Part shown: one piece after another, positions 20,501 to 27,690 of the stretch
Layout: each line of letters starts with the position of its first letter
How positions within the stretch are numbered: the first letter of the stretch is position 1
NCBI RefSeq assembly: GCF_030409505.1
Contig: NZ_JAUFPZ010000002.1
Span: forward strand, 2,363,501 to 2,427,500
Length of the DNA: 64,000 nt
Reading direction: 5' to 3'
Source of the DNA: Zunongwangia endophytica
Lineage (GTDB): Bacteria > Bacteroidota > Bacteroidia > Flavobacteriales > Flavobacteriaceae
Notes under the pieces: model-generated
What the model saw: only the letters and a program-made list of their open reading frames with translations
Told to the model about the DNA's origin: nothing
The model's database searches: none
Made by a program: the position numbers and the translations under genes

Positions 20501-20559
20501 TGAGCGTGCATGCCAAATGAAAGCATACAAAATAAAATAAGTAATAGTACTCTATTCAT
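17521..20559 (-). CDS. susC: SusC/RagA family TonB-dependent receptor
   Basis: About 1,012 residues. The signal peptide is followed by a carboxypeptidase-regulatory-like domain (VSGTVSENETQMPLPGVNVLLKG onward) and the TonB-box-like segment ALDEVLVIGYG. The plug domain follows with GAVSNVGAETIEKLEPVNAAQALQG and the SusC motif ITVLKDAQAAIYGTIGANGVILVTTK. A large beta-barrel makes up the rest and ends in an aromatic strand (YMLGVNLEF). It imports oligosaccharides with the adjacent SusD. The frame runs to 20586, but the ATG at 20559 puts the signal peptide at the start. Confidence 0.95.
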   Translation of the reverse strand: MNRVLLLILFCMLSFGMHAQTFSVSGTVSENETQMPLPGVNVLLKGTTNGVITDFDGNYEIDNVSVGDVLVYSYIGYTSKEIVISSQESIDVALAVDSQALDEVLVIGYGEQRKRDITGAVSNVGAETIEKLEPVNAAQALQGTTSGVNVTPTGGSPGAESNIRIRGISTNGNNKPLIILDGFQYEGGLNSINPQDIENITVLKDAQAAIYGTIGANGVILVTTKSGKKNQKTKVSYEGYTGIQETTRKLPVLNATEYALLLNESYANAGQSLPFSNISDLGSGTDWQEEVFQEATVTSHNLSITGGEEKITYSIGASNLKQEGIISPEKSQFERSTAKVTLNADITDKLNVQTKLFYNSTESSTVNSFSLGSVLFNAANIAPTIDPSVNNLDGQINLGNEVVNPLTQLDNTYNKFITNRLSGTVQASLDYATNLNLQARIGFNTSNTKNREFIPQFNYGTGKIYTNTNSSVTLGKINDNDYTFDLFNTYENTFRDDHDVTFLVGMTAYETNGEGLYGSRTGVQANSWEFADLSSANGTGEEQTNSSYAYKLRRLSYFGRLQYAFQDKYLLSVMLRRDSSTRFAPNNRIAYFPSATAGWVISDENFFNEDGFLNFLKLRASYGILGNDRIPDFGYLALLGGEATYVLGQEQLLVNGRALGQLANPDLQWEEAKKFDVGLDANFFDRKFELTVDYFINNRDNLLIPNIPVSGIYGVGAPASGSPTINAGSVRNAGWEFALSYSDNFSDDFSFNASFNVSTLDNEVTQVNGTDFIEGGNFGVGQPLISRMEEGKPIGYFYGYQTDGIFQNQAEVDAHPSQLSLGANAKPGDIRYKDLNGDGVINSDDRTDLGNPIPKVSLGFNFGFNFKNFDFATYMFSNLGNDIVRNYERDQPNVNRMSYVLDRWTGAGTSNEVPRVTTAATSNKVFSDFYIEDGSFARVQTVSLGYTIPSEFTQKVSIDKFRIYGKVDNVYTFTEYSGYDPTASTGEPIGGGIDIGFYPLPRTYMLGVNLEF

Positions 20560-20799
20560 TTGTGATTTATTTTGTTTAGTTCGCAATTTAAGATGAATGG
20601 CAAATAAAAAACTAAAATAACACCCTTACAAAAAGTATACATTCTGAAAAATTATCGTAAAAATTGAGAATTCCTTAAAGGTTACGCCTAAAAGCAAGGC
20701 ACAGAGGGTATTTGTAAAATGAAATATAATTAACTATAAATGAATAAAATAGCTATATGTTGTGGTAATGTTGAGGTATATATTGTATTTGTAGAGGAA

Positions 20800-23574
20800 T
20801 TAAAATTCTAAGATGTAGTTCACTAAACTTTGTTCATGATCTAATTCCATCTTTTTACGCAAACGATATCGTTTTATTTCCACACTCCTAACCGAAATGT
20901 TCAATAATGGTGCTATTTCTTTAGAAGATAAATTAAGCCTTAAATAAGCACAAAGCTTTAGATCGTTTGAAGTTAAATTAGGATGCTTCGACTTTACCAT
21001 CTGTAGAAAATCTTTGTCTGCATTATCGAAAGCTTCTTTAAAGAATTTCCAATTATCCTCTTCTTTAATATTGGCATCAATTGTTTTTAAAACCGAAGCT
21101 ATATCTTTAAGCTGCGAAACTTCAGAAAGCTCTTTCTTAATCTTATTCAGCACTTCATTTTTACGAATAATATTCATCGTCGATGCTGCAAGTTCTCTAT
21201 TTTTCGAAATTACATCTGTTTCTAATTGCTCATTCTTAAGCTTCATTATTTCTTGCTGAGCCTCAAGCTGTTGCAACTCTGCTTTTTCCTGCTCTATCTC
21301 GATCATCTTTTCGTGTCGCCTCCTATAATATCTCGTATAAAAATGATGGGTTATAACTATAATTAAGACCAATAAAACTATATAGGCGAAAACTGCAAAC
21401 TTAGATATAAACCATGGCTTGGCAATTGAGAAAGAAAAAACGACCGTATTTGTGTCTTGACTATCATACCTTGCTTTTACCTGAAACTCATAATCCCCGT
21501 ATGGTAAATTTTCAAAACTTGCTTTACTCTCCGCCCGATAGGTTGTCCACTCTTCACTAAAGCCTTTCAACCTATAACTATACTTTACTTTGCCGAATTT
21601 TTTATAAACAGGCACATTAAAATAAAAATTCAGATAATTTTGTTGATTTTCAAATTCAGGATTTTCAAGATCTTTACTTAAGAGTTTATAGCTTTGATCT
21701 TTATTTGCAAGTTGAATACCGTTAATTTCAAGATCGAACAAATCAGCTGTCTTAAAAGGAATCTCAAAAATAGTATACCCATTATTGCTACCTACTAAAT
21801 ATCGATTTTCATCAATTCTAGAAATATTTTCAAAACCGCTAGAAATGTTCCTAAATTCATACGATATCGGTACAGATTTTACATTTATCCCCTCCTGAAA
21901 AGCATCTTTTGAAGTATAATAAATCTCATCTTCCGTATAAGCCCACCATTTATCATCTGACGTAAGTTTAGAATTTCCTGAGCTCCTCTTTATATCCTGA
22001 AAAGAGCGATTTAATTTATTATCAGCACTAAAGCTATCATTTTTTCGATCATACTGCTGAATTGTAGTTGCAGTAGAATAATAAATGTCGTCATTAAAAT
22101 GAAAAACATATAGGCCAGAACTTACCTGATCTTCTACCTCATAATTTTTTAAAGTTTTTACTTTTTGTTCTTCAATATCAATATTCAGTTTAAAAATGCC
22201 TTTATGGTCGTGACCAACCCATAATTCATCATTTTGTCCTATAATAATATTACGAGCTGACAAATCGAATCCTTCCAAAGGAATAATTCTTTTAAAGCCA
22301 TCACCAATCCTAAAAAAACTTAAGCCATTGTAATGTCCTTGTATAAAACCATCTTTAAAAGGAAGAACCATCCAGGTTCCTCCACCATCAAAGATTTGTT
22401 GGATTGAATTACTATTAAGTATAAAAGTACCACGATCGTGACCTATAAATAATTTGTTTTGATATACATTTAAGCTCCAAATCTGGCCGCTGGTCCCTTC
22501 TATTAAACTGAAACTATTTGAATCTCTATTTCTTTTATAAAGTCCTTGATTCGTTCCTAAATATAATTGATCCTGATATTTAACGCTGCAATAAACCGTA
22601 CCCAGTATCCCTGTAATATCTGAAAATATAGATAACTGACTATCTTTTTCAATTAAACTTATGCCGTTATCCAAACCACACCAAATGTTTCCTGCTTCAT
22701 CCTCAAACAAAGACAAAACGGTATTATTAACAATATCGGGTTGAACGAACTGCCGAATAGTTTGTTTAGAAATATCAAGAGTAAATAATCCATCCCCTAT
22801 ACTACCCAAGACTAATTTTTCATCTTCGGTAAACTCCGCAGTAAAAAAACTCGAATTGATAGGATAATTTTGCAGAGTAAAAGATTTCCAATCGCCATTA
22901 TTGAATGTAAAAAGACCGTTATCGCGAGTAATTGCTATACTTTGGTTATTCCATTGAAATATTTCAATAATAGCATTTATGCCAATTTGGTCGAAACCCA
23001 CTTCTTTTTTAATTCCTCCAGACTGAATTGAGTAAAGACCATCTTCAGCCACTTGAAAATAAACTGATTCTCCAGATTTAAAAAGATTAGAAATTGTGCT
23101 ATCGAAGTTTGTAACACTTATGGTTTTTTTGGTTTTATGATAGCTGAGTAATCGACTAAGACTCTGGAATATAATGTAATCTCCAAATTCTTCGATATGC
23201 CAAATTTGTTCGCCTTCCCTTATACTAGAGGACAACTTATTTACCAAGGAGGTATACACTAAATTCCCTAAACTATTGTATCGCCAATAGCCAAAATCCA
23301 TATAGGAACCGGTGTAAATAAGACCATCAATAAACTTCACAGCTCGTACAGGCTCACCATTAGGCAATTTATTGATATTCCATTGCTCGCCGTTATAACT
23401 TAGAAGACCTTCGTTATTGGCAAAGTACATCCAATGATCATCAGATTGATTAATCATCCAATTTTGATTGCCTGCATTATAAGTTTTCGTATCAAAATTA
23501 GAAATAGGCGGAAGTTCCTGGCTATTACAAAACCCAGGAATGAGCAAGAAGAGAATTAACCAGCAAATAATCAT
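20800..23574 (-). CDS. Glucan-locus sensor-regulator: beta-propeller, Y_Y_Y domain, TM helix, LuxR-type HTH
   Basis: 924 residues. A signal peptide leads to a periplasmic two-component-regulator-type propeller (repeats such as GNIWCGLDNGISLIE and DELWVGHDHKGIFKL), a Y_Y_Y domain around 640-700 (YSYRLKGFSEEWTTY), one transmembrane helix (FAVFAYIVLLVLIIVI) and a long cytoplasmic coiled coil. A LuxR-like helix-turn-helix forms the last ~60 residues (LSSKEIAPLLNISVRSVEIKRYRLRKK). There is no histidine kinase, so sensing and DNA binding sit in one chain, unlike hybrid two-component regulators. Placed directly upstream of susC, it probably controls the locus. Confidence 0.88.
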   Translation of the reverse strand: MIICWLILFLLIPGFCNSQELPPISNFDTKTYNAGNQNWMINQSDDHWMYFANNEGLLSYNGEQWNINKLPNGEPVRAVKFIDGLIYTGSYMDFGYWRYNSLGNLVYTSLVNKLSSSIREGEQIWHIEEFGDYIIFQSLSRLLSYHKTKKTISVTNFDSTISNLFKSGESVYFQVAEDGLYSIQSGGIKKEVGFDQIGINAIIEIFQWNNQSIAITRDNGLFTFNNGDWKSFTLQNYPINSSFFTAEFTEDEKLVLGSIGDGLFTLDISKQTIRQFVQPDIVNNTVLSLFEDEAGNIWCGLDNGISLIEKDSQLSIFSDITGILGTVYCSVKYQDQLYLGTNQGLYKRNRDSNSFSLIEGTSGQIWSLNVYQNKLFIGHDRGTFILNSNSIQQIFDGGGTWMVLPFKDGFIQGHYNGLSFFRIGDGFKRIIPLEGFDLSARNIIIGQNDELWVGHDHKGIFKLNIDIEEQKVKTLKNYEVEDQVSSGLYVFHFNDDIYYSTATTIQQYDRKNDSFSADNKLNRSFQDIKRSSGNSKLTSDDKWWAYTEDEIYYTSKDAFQEGINVKSVPISYEFRNISSGFENISRIDENRYLVGSNNGYTIFEIPFKTADLFDLEINGIQLANKDQSYKLLSKDLENPEFENQQNYLNFYFNVPVYKKFGKVKYSYRLKGFSEEWTTYRAESKASFENLPYGDYEFQVKARYDSQDTNTVVFSFSIAKPWFISKFAVFAYIVLLVLIIVITHHFYTRYYRRRHEKMIEIEQEKAELQQLEAQQEIMKLKNEQLETDVISKNRELAASTMNIIRKNEVLNKIKKELSEVSQLKDIASVLKTIDANIKEEDNWKFFKEAFDNADKDFLQMVKSKHPNLTSNDLKLCAYLRLNLSSKEIAPLLNISVRSVEIKRYRLRKKMELDHEQSLVNYILEF

Positions 23575-23626
23575 CAGGCTTTAGGTAAAAGATTTACTGC
23601 AAACTAAACAAAAAAGCCAATTTAGC

Positions 23627-24412
23627 CTAGGAAGGCTTTTGAGAACTACTTTTAAACTGTCGCAATTCTCTCCTCAGGTCTTCCATAGATTGCTGAAGTT
23701 GTTGAAATAATCCATTTTCTGAAGGATTATCAATATTAAAAGTAAGCTTACTGTTAACTTGCCATAATTCCTGAATATCACCAAGTTTTACCTCTATAGG
23801 TAAATATTCTTCATTCAGAGAAATTAACAAAAGCTTAGAAGGATCTGGAAGCCGCTGGATTTTCTTGATCAAAACCGAATCATACATTACGACCACATAA
23901 ACACGATTATTGTTTACCTCGTCCATACCTCCAACGCCTTTAGCCATTACCCACTCTCCCGGTCGATAATTTGGCAACATACTATCTCCTTCAACCTGAA
24001 AACCCCGATAACTTGCGTTTCTAAATTCAGGCAAAGGAATATCGAAAGCCGGTAATTGAGTATACCATTCTACATCCTGCACATTATGAGGATAACCGGC
24101 TGCAGCTTTTTGATTTACCATGACGATATTTTCGTTATCGCCAACGCGATCTACCGTAACAACCTTCGGGCTTACATCGCCTTTAGAAATCTTCAGATAT
24201 TTTTGACCGCTATCGCCAAAAAGCCAAAGAGGATTTATACCAAATTGTCTTAAAAGCTCAGCAACAACTTTTCCTGAAAGCTTGGTTCTTCCACGTTCTA
24301 TATCTGCCGTAGAGTTTTTAATTCCTAAAACTTCAGCAAATTCTGACTGCGTGAAATTGTTTTCTTCTCTGACTTCTTTAAAATGCTTAATTTCGATTGA
24401 TGGTACAGCCAT
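23627..24412 (-). CDS. XRE-family regulator with LexA-like S24 peptidase domain
   Basis: 261 residues from the ATG at 24412; a longer frame to 24469 lacks support. An N-terminal HTH (residues 8-60, NNFTQSEFAEVLGIKNSTA) is joined to a C-terminal S24 domain with catalytic Ser144 in EGDSMLPNY and a general-base lysine at 183/184 (DSVLIKKIQ). An Ala-Gly bond in QKAAAGYP (104-105) fits the self-cleavage site of LexA/CI-type repressors. It is thus a candidate DNA-damage-responsive repressor. A perfect inverted repeat upstream (24455) is its likely operator. Confidence 0.85.
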   Translation of the reverse strand: MAVPSIEIKHFKEVREENNFTQSEFAEVLGIKNSTADIERGRTKLSGKVVAELLRQFGINPLWLFGDSGQKYLKISKGDVSPKVVTVDRVGDNENIVMVNQKAAAGYPHNVQDVEWYTQLPAFDIPLPEFRNASYRGFQVEGDSMLPNYRPGEWVMAKGVGGMDEVNNNRVYVVVMYDSVLIKKIQRLPDPSKLLLISLNEEYLPIEVKLGDIQELWQVNSKLTFNIDNPSENGLFQQLQQSMEDLRRELRQFKSSSQKPS

Positions 24413-24453
24413 TGATTTAGTATTAGGAATTATTCCATGCAATATGCAAAATA

Positions 24454-24482
24454 TTTGGATTAAATCCAATTTTATAAATTTG
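24454..24482 (+). promoter_or_regulatory. Promoter of the dipeptidase gene
   Basis: TTTG, 17 bases, then TAAATTTG: both halves match the flavobacterial promoter consensus. The ATG at 24488 is only 6 bases after the box, so the mRNA would be almost leaderless. Confidence 0.6.
24455..24469. promoter_or_regulatory. Perfect inverted repeat, candidate operator
   Basis: TTGGATT-A-AATCCAA, 7-bp arms with a 1-base spacer, lies between the divergent XRE-S24 and dipeptidase genes. It overlaps the TTTG (24454-24457) that, with TAAATTTG at 24475-24482 and a 17-base gap, forms a good promoter for the dipeptidase gene. A repressor bound here would block that promoter. Confidence 0.6.
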
Positions 24483-24487
24483 TTTTT

Positions 24488-25159
24488 ATGTTTAAGAAAG
24501 TTGTTGTCATCTTAGTAATATTATTATCTAATTTCAGTTTTTCTCAAAGTTTACCCGAGGGCTTCGTTTATTTATCTGAAGTTATTCCGGATATCGAAAT
24601 TGAACTTCGGTATTTAGGAAGCCATAACTTTACCGGAAGGCCAGTTCCAGGCTATGAAAATGAAAAAATAATTTTAAGTGAAAATGCAGCTGAAGCTCTT
24701 AGAAAAATTCAACAAGAATTGGAGAACGAAGGTTATTGCCTAAAGATATTCGATGCTTATCGACCGCAACAAGCAGTAGATAGTTTTATAAGCTGGTCTA
24801 AAAATGCAGAAGATACTTTGACTAAAACTGAATTTTATCCGAATAAAAAGAAAAGAAATCTATTTAGCTTGGGATATATCGCTACAAAATCAGGACATTC
24901 CAGGGGAAGCACAGTAGATTTAACGCTTATAAATGCCAATACGCTTAAAGAACTAGACATGGGTGGGAACTATGATTATTTTGGAGAGCGCTCTCATCAT
25001 AATTTTGAAGATATCACTAAAAAGCAACGTGAAAATCGAGAATATCTAAAGTCTATTATGAATAAATATGGATTTAGATCATATAGCGAAGAATGGTGGC
25101 ATTACACCTTTAGAAATGAGCCTTTTCCTGAAACTTATTTTAATTTTCCAGTAAAATAA
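24488..25159 (+). CDS. D-alanyl-D-alanine dipeptidase (VanX/DdpX type, M15D)
   Basis: 223 residues with a signal peptide (cut near SFSQSLP). Zinc ligands are visible: His137 and Asp144 in SGHSRGSTVDLT and His205 in EEWWHYTF, with the catalytic Glu just before. It hydrolyses D-Ala-D-Ala in the periplasm, usually for peptidoglycan turnover or as a nutrient. No VanH/VanA neighbours are present, so resistance is not implied. Divergent from the LexA-like regulator, which may control it. Confidence 0.9.
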   Translation: MFKKVVVILVILLSNFSFSQSLPEGFVYLSEVIPDIEIELRYLGSHNFTGRPVPGYENEKIILSENAAEALRKIQQELENEGYCLKIFDAYRPQQAVDSFISWSKNAEDTLTKTEFYPNKKKRNLFSLGYIATKSGHSRGSTVDLTLINANTLKELDMGGNYDYFGERSHHNFEDITKKQRENREYLKSIMNKYGFRSYSEEWWHYTFRNEPFPETYFNFPVK

Positions 25160-25267
25160 ACTTTAACATGTTGATCATCAAAAATAACGATTTTTAACTT
25201 TCTGTTCAAAAATAATTATAACAATTTAAATTTTAGTTAAACTATTTTTGATGAAAACCAATCAATA

Positions 25268-25594
25268 ATGAGAAAAGTTAAATCGCTAGGCCTTAGAAAT
25301 AGACTACAGCAACTAAAGGATAGATATGATTTAAGTGCGCTAGACCTTGAGGTTCTTAGAAAGGTTCAGAAATATCAAATTAAAAGTATTTGCTGCACAA
25401 CAGATGGAGGATTTGATAAAGAAACTGGTGAATTTTATACTGAAGAAAGAACACTAAACTATAAGGTAAAGATTGTTTATCAAAAAGAACCAAACTCTAA
25501 ACTTGACATTGTACTCTTAAAAGCTGAAGAAGCAGAACATGAAGATTTCTTCAAATTCCCTAAAAAGACGGTAAAATTGAATAAAGCAGTATAG
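25268..25594 (+). CDS. Small cytosolic protein of unknown function
   Basis: 108 residues, rich in Lys and Glu. The N-terminal 40 residues look helical (LRNRLQQLKDRYDLSALDLEVLRKVQKY). The middle has a Cys pair (KSICCTTDGGFD) and the end is beta-prone (YKVKIVYQKE). I do not recognise the family. A TATTTTTG box at 25243-25250 lies 18 bases upstream, but no clear TTG partner is at the right distance. Confidence 0.6.
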   Translation: MRKVKSLGLRNRLQQLKDRYDLSALDLEVLRKVQKYQIKSICCTTDGGFDKETGEFYTEERTLNYKVKIVYQKEPNSKLDIVLLKAEEAEHEDFFKFPKKTVKLNKAV

Positions 25595-25705
25595 TATATT
25601 CCTAAACAAAACCGTTATTTTTTAGATTTATTTTAAATAACACCCCTGATTTTTTAGTAATACATATTTTCCCTATTTTTTCAGTAGAAATTAGTTACCT
25701 GAGAA

Positions 25706-26821
25706 ATGGAAAAAGAAAAAATTAGGCAGGAGCTGTTCAGTGGTTTTAAATTTCAGGATAAAACTTCAGAAAAAATTCTAGACGAATTAACTCAAATGGC
25801 TTCTGCTATTTGCGATACTCCTATTTCATTAATTAGCCTTGTAGGCAAGGAGAAACAATTCTTCAAATCTAAAATCGGACTTGATATTAAGGAAACTCCT
25901 ATTGAAAGTTCCTTCTGTAGATATGCCATCGAAAACCCGAAAGAAGTTTTAATTGTTGAAGATCCTCTTAATGACGTCCGTTTTAAAAACAATCCTTTAG
26001 TATTAGGAGAGCCCTACATAAGATTTTACGCCGGTGCTCCCTTAATTAGTGGTGATGGGATTGCCTTAGGAACTTTATGCGTCATAGACAGAAAAAAACG
26101 TGAATTAACATCAACTCAAATTAAAGCACTTCAGATTTTAGCTAATCAAACGATTGACTATCTGGAGCATAAGAAAGAACATCGAAATCAAACCGATCTT
26201 CTAAGAAAAAGCATCCTAAAATTCAATAAGCTTAGTAATCATTCTTTAGATGCTTTGTTTCAGTTAGAGGTAAATGAAGAGCGCAATATTCATTTTACCT
26301 ATATAAATGACACCATAAAAAAGCTTTTACCTCAGCTAAAACCAGAAGAATTCAAAAAAAATCCTTTTAAGGCTTTACCATTTATACACGCAGATGATCG
26401 ATTAAAATTAGAAAATACCTTTGTAGAATCTATAAAAAACAGAGTAGAATGGGATATCACCTATAGAGTTAGCAAGCCCAACGGTGAGTATGCATGGCAT
26501 CAATCTCGTGCTTTCCCAGATATCCAGGTTGGAAGAAGAACGATCTGGTACGGAAGTTTTAGAGACGTAACCGATAGAAAGAATTATATAGATTTACTTG
26601 AGCAAATTATTTTTGATATTTCACATATTATGCGAAGACCTATCGCAAATATGCTTGGATTGATTCACTTATTAGAAGTTTCCTCTAATGATGAGGATAT
26701 GCTCAATAACCGCGAAATTATCAAGTATATAAAAGTAGTTTCTGAAGAAATAGATGAGGAGATCAAAGGACTGAATGAAAACTATCAAAAAATAAAGAAA
26801 AGCTTCAGTAAATTATATTGA
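25706..26821 (+). CDS. GAF-PAS protein with a histidine-kinase H-box but no ATPase domain
   Basis: 371 residues. A GAF domain covers about 20-155 (SLISLVGKEKQFFKSKIGL, then RFYAGAPL...GTLCVIDRKKRELT). A PAS_3-type domain follows at about 180-290, ending WYGSFRDVTDRK. The last 70 residues form a two-helix dimerisation segment with DISHIMRRPIANMLG, where His307 stands in the H-box position of HisKA domains. The chain then stops, with no N, G1 or G2 boxes. It may be a phosphotransfer or adaptor protein served by another kinase. A strong terminator follows directly. Confidence 0.8.
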   Translation: MEKEKIRQELFSGFKFQDKTSEKILDELTQMASAICDTPISLISLVGKEKQFFKSKIGLDIKETPIESSFCRYAIENPKEVLIVEDPLNDVRFKNNPLVLGEPYIRFYAGAPLISGDGIALGTLCVIDRKKRELTSTQIKALQILANQTIDYLEHKKEHRNQTDLLRKSILKFNKLSNHSLDALFQLEVNEERNIHFTYINDTIKKLLPQLKPEEFKKNPFKALPFIHADDRLKLENTFVESIKNRVEWDITYRVSKPNGEYAWHQSRAFPDIQVGRRTIWYGSFRDVTDRKNYIDLLEQIIFDISHIMRRPIANMLGLIHLLEVSSNDEDMLNNREIIKYIKVVSEEIDEEIKGLNENYQKIKKSFSKLY

Positions 26822-26825
26822 AATA

Positions 26826-26855
26826 AAAAGTGCCCTAATTTCTTAGGGCACTTTT
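26826..26855. terminator. Bidirectional terminator
   Basis: AAAAGTGCCCTAA and TTAGGGCACTTTT form a 13-bp perfect stem with a 4-base loop, between convergent genes. Confidence 0.9.
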
Positions 26856-26886
26856 CAAAACTAATCTTAAAGAAATAACGAAATAT

Positions 26887-27369
26887 TTAATTTTTCACAA
26901 CTTCGAAATGAGGCTCGAAACTATCGTTACTAGACCAGCTTAATTTTCCGTTGTAATATATTTTATCTTGAATTATATATCGATCACCTTTTAAGTACTC
27001 GCTTTTAATGGTATCTATATCTCTCTCATTCCACTGCACTAATGTAAGTGGTTCATCTTCGTCAGAATAATTTTGTAGGATTCTCATTCTATATTCGTCT
27101 CCTGATTTAAAAACAACAAAACTTCTAGGTAGATCACTTGTTTCATCATAAACTTCCTGCGCTTTACCATTCTCGACGTAATAAAGTTTTATTTCGTCTG
27201 CATTGATTGCATTGGGATGACTAGGATCTAAAAGATTTTCTCCACGTTGATCCTCAACCGTAATCTCAACTGCTACATCTAAATTAAAAGTGTCTGCACC
27301 TGGTCTATCCTGACTACATCCTATTGCTAAAAAAGCTACTATAAGTCCTAAAAGTAATTTTGATTTCAT
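26887..27369 (-). CDS. Lipoprotein of unknown function
   Basis: 160 residues with a clear lipoprotein signal (LLGLIVAFLAIGCSQD). The mature part is acidic and beta-rich, with VDVAVEITVEDQRGENLLDP-like start and an LSWSSND near the end. I do not recognise a family. Monocistronic by position. Confidence 0.7.
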   Translation of the reverse strand: MKSKLLLGLIVAFLAIGCSQDRPGADTFNLDVAVEITVEDQRGENLLDPSHPNAINADEIKLYYVENGKAQEVYDETSDLPRSFVVFKSGDEYRMRILQNYSDEDEPLTLVQWNERDIDTIKSEYLKGDRYIIQDKIYYNGKLSWSSNDSFEPHFEVVKN

Positions 27370-27638
27370 TCTGTACTAAGATTTGTTTTACAATTATTTC
27401 GTTTGGTAAAATTAAAAAATAATAGACATGAAAAACACCTAATACTCGACAAAATACACTCTTTTCACTAAAAACACCATTTTTAACTCTATTTTGTAGG
27501 ATATAAGCTACAATTTTAATCTTTAGAGCTACTTTGAGCGAATAAAATGTAAGAATTTACTCTCAAGAAATAAGCTGCTAAACCGTTTATACAGGATGAA
27601 AAACACGATTTTAGACAGCTAGAATGGATTAAAAGCAT
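27370..27638. other. Intergenic region with no convincing gene
   Basis: About 270 bases of AT-rich DNA between a lipoprotein gene and the metalloprotease terminator. A 69-residue frame on the minus strand (27516-27725) runs through the terminator and the end of the metalloprotease gene and has no protein-like composition. No promoter or RNA is evident to me. Confidence 0.5.
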
Positions 27639-27664
27639 AAAAAAACCTCCAATAGGAGGTTTTT
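27639..27664 (-). terminator. Terminator of the metalloprotease gene
   Basis: AAAAACCTCC and GGAGGTTTTT pair around a 4-base loop; read on the minus strand the T-run continues (27639 downward). Confidence 0.85.
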
Positions 27665-27690
27665 CATCGATTAAATTTTCATTTAAAATA

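Noticed and set aside
24488..25159. VanX-like gene as a sign of glycopeptide resistance
   Set aside because: No VanA/VanH ligase or dehydrogenase nearby, and a signal peptide points to periplasmic turnover.
25176..25253. 11-bp inverted repeat CATCAAAAATA/TATTTTTGATG before the small gene at 25268
   Set aside because: Real, but AT-rich with arms 56 bases apart; the right arm is simply the promoter-like box, so chance is a fair explanation.
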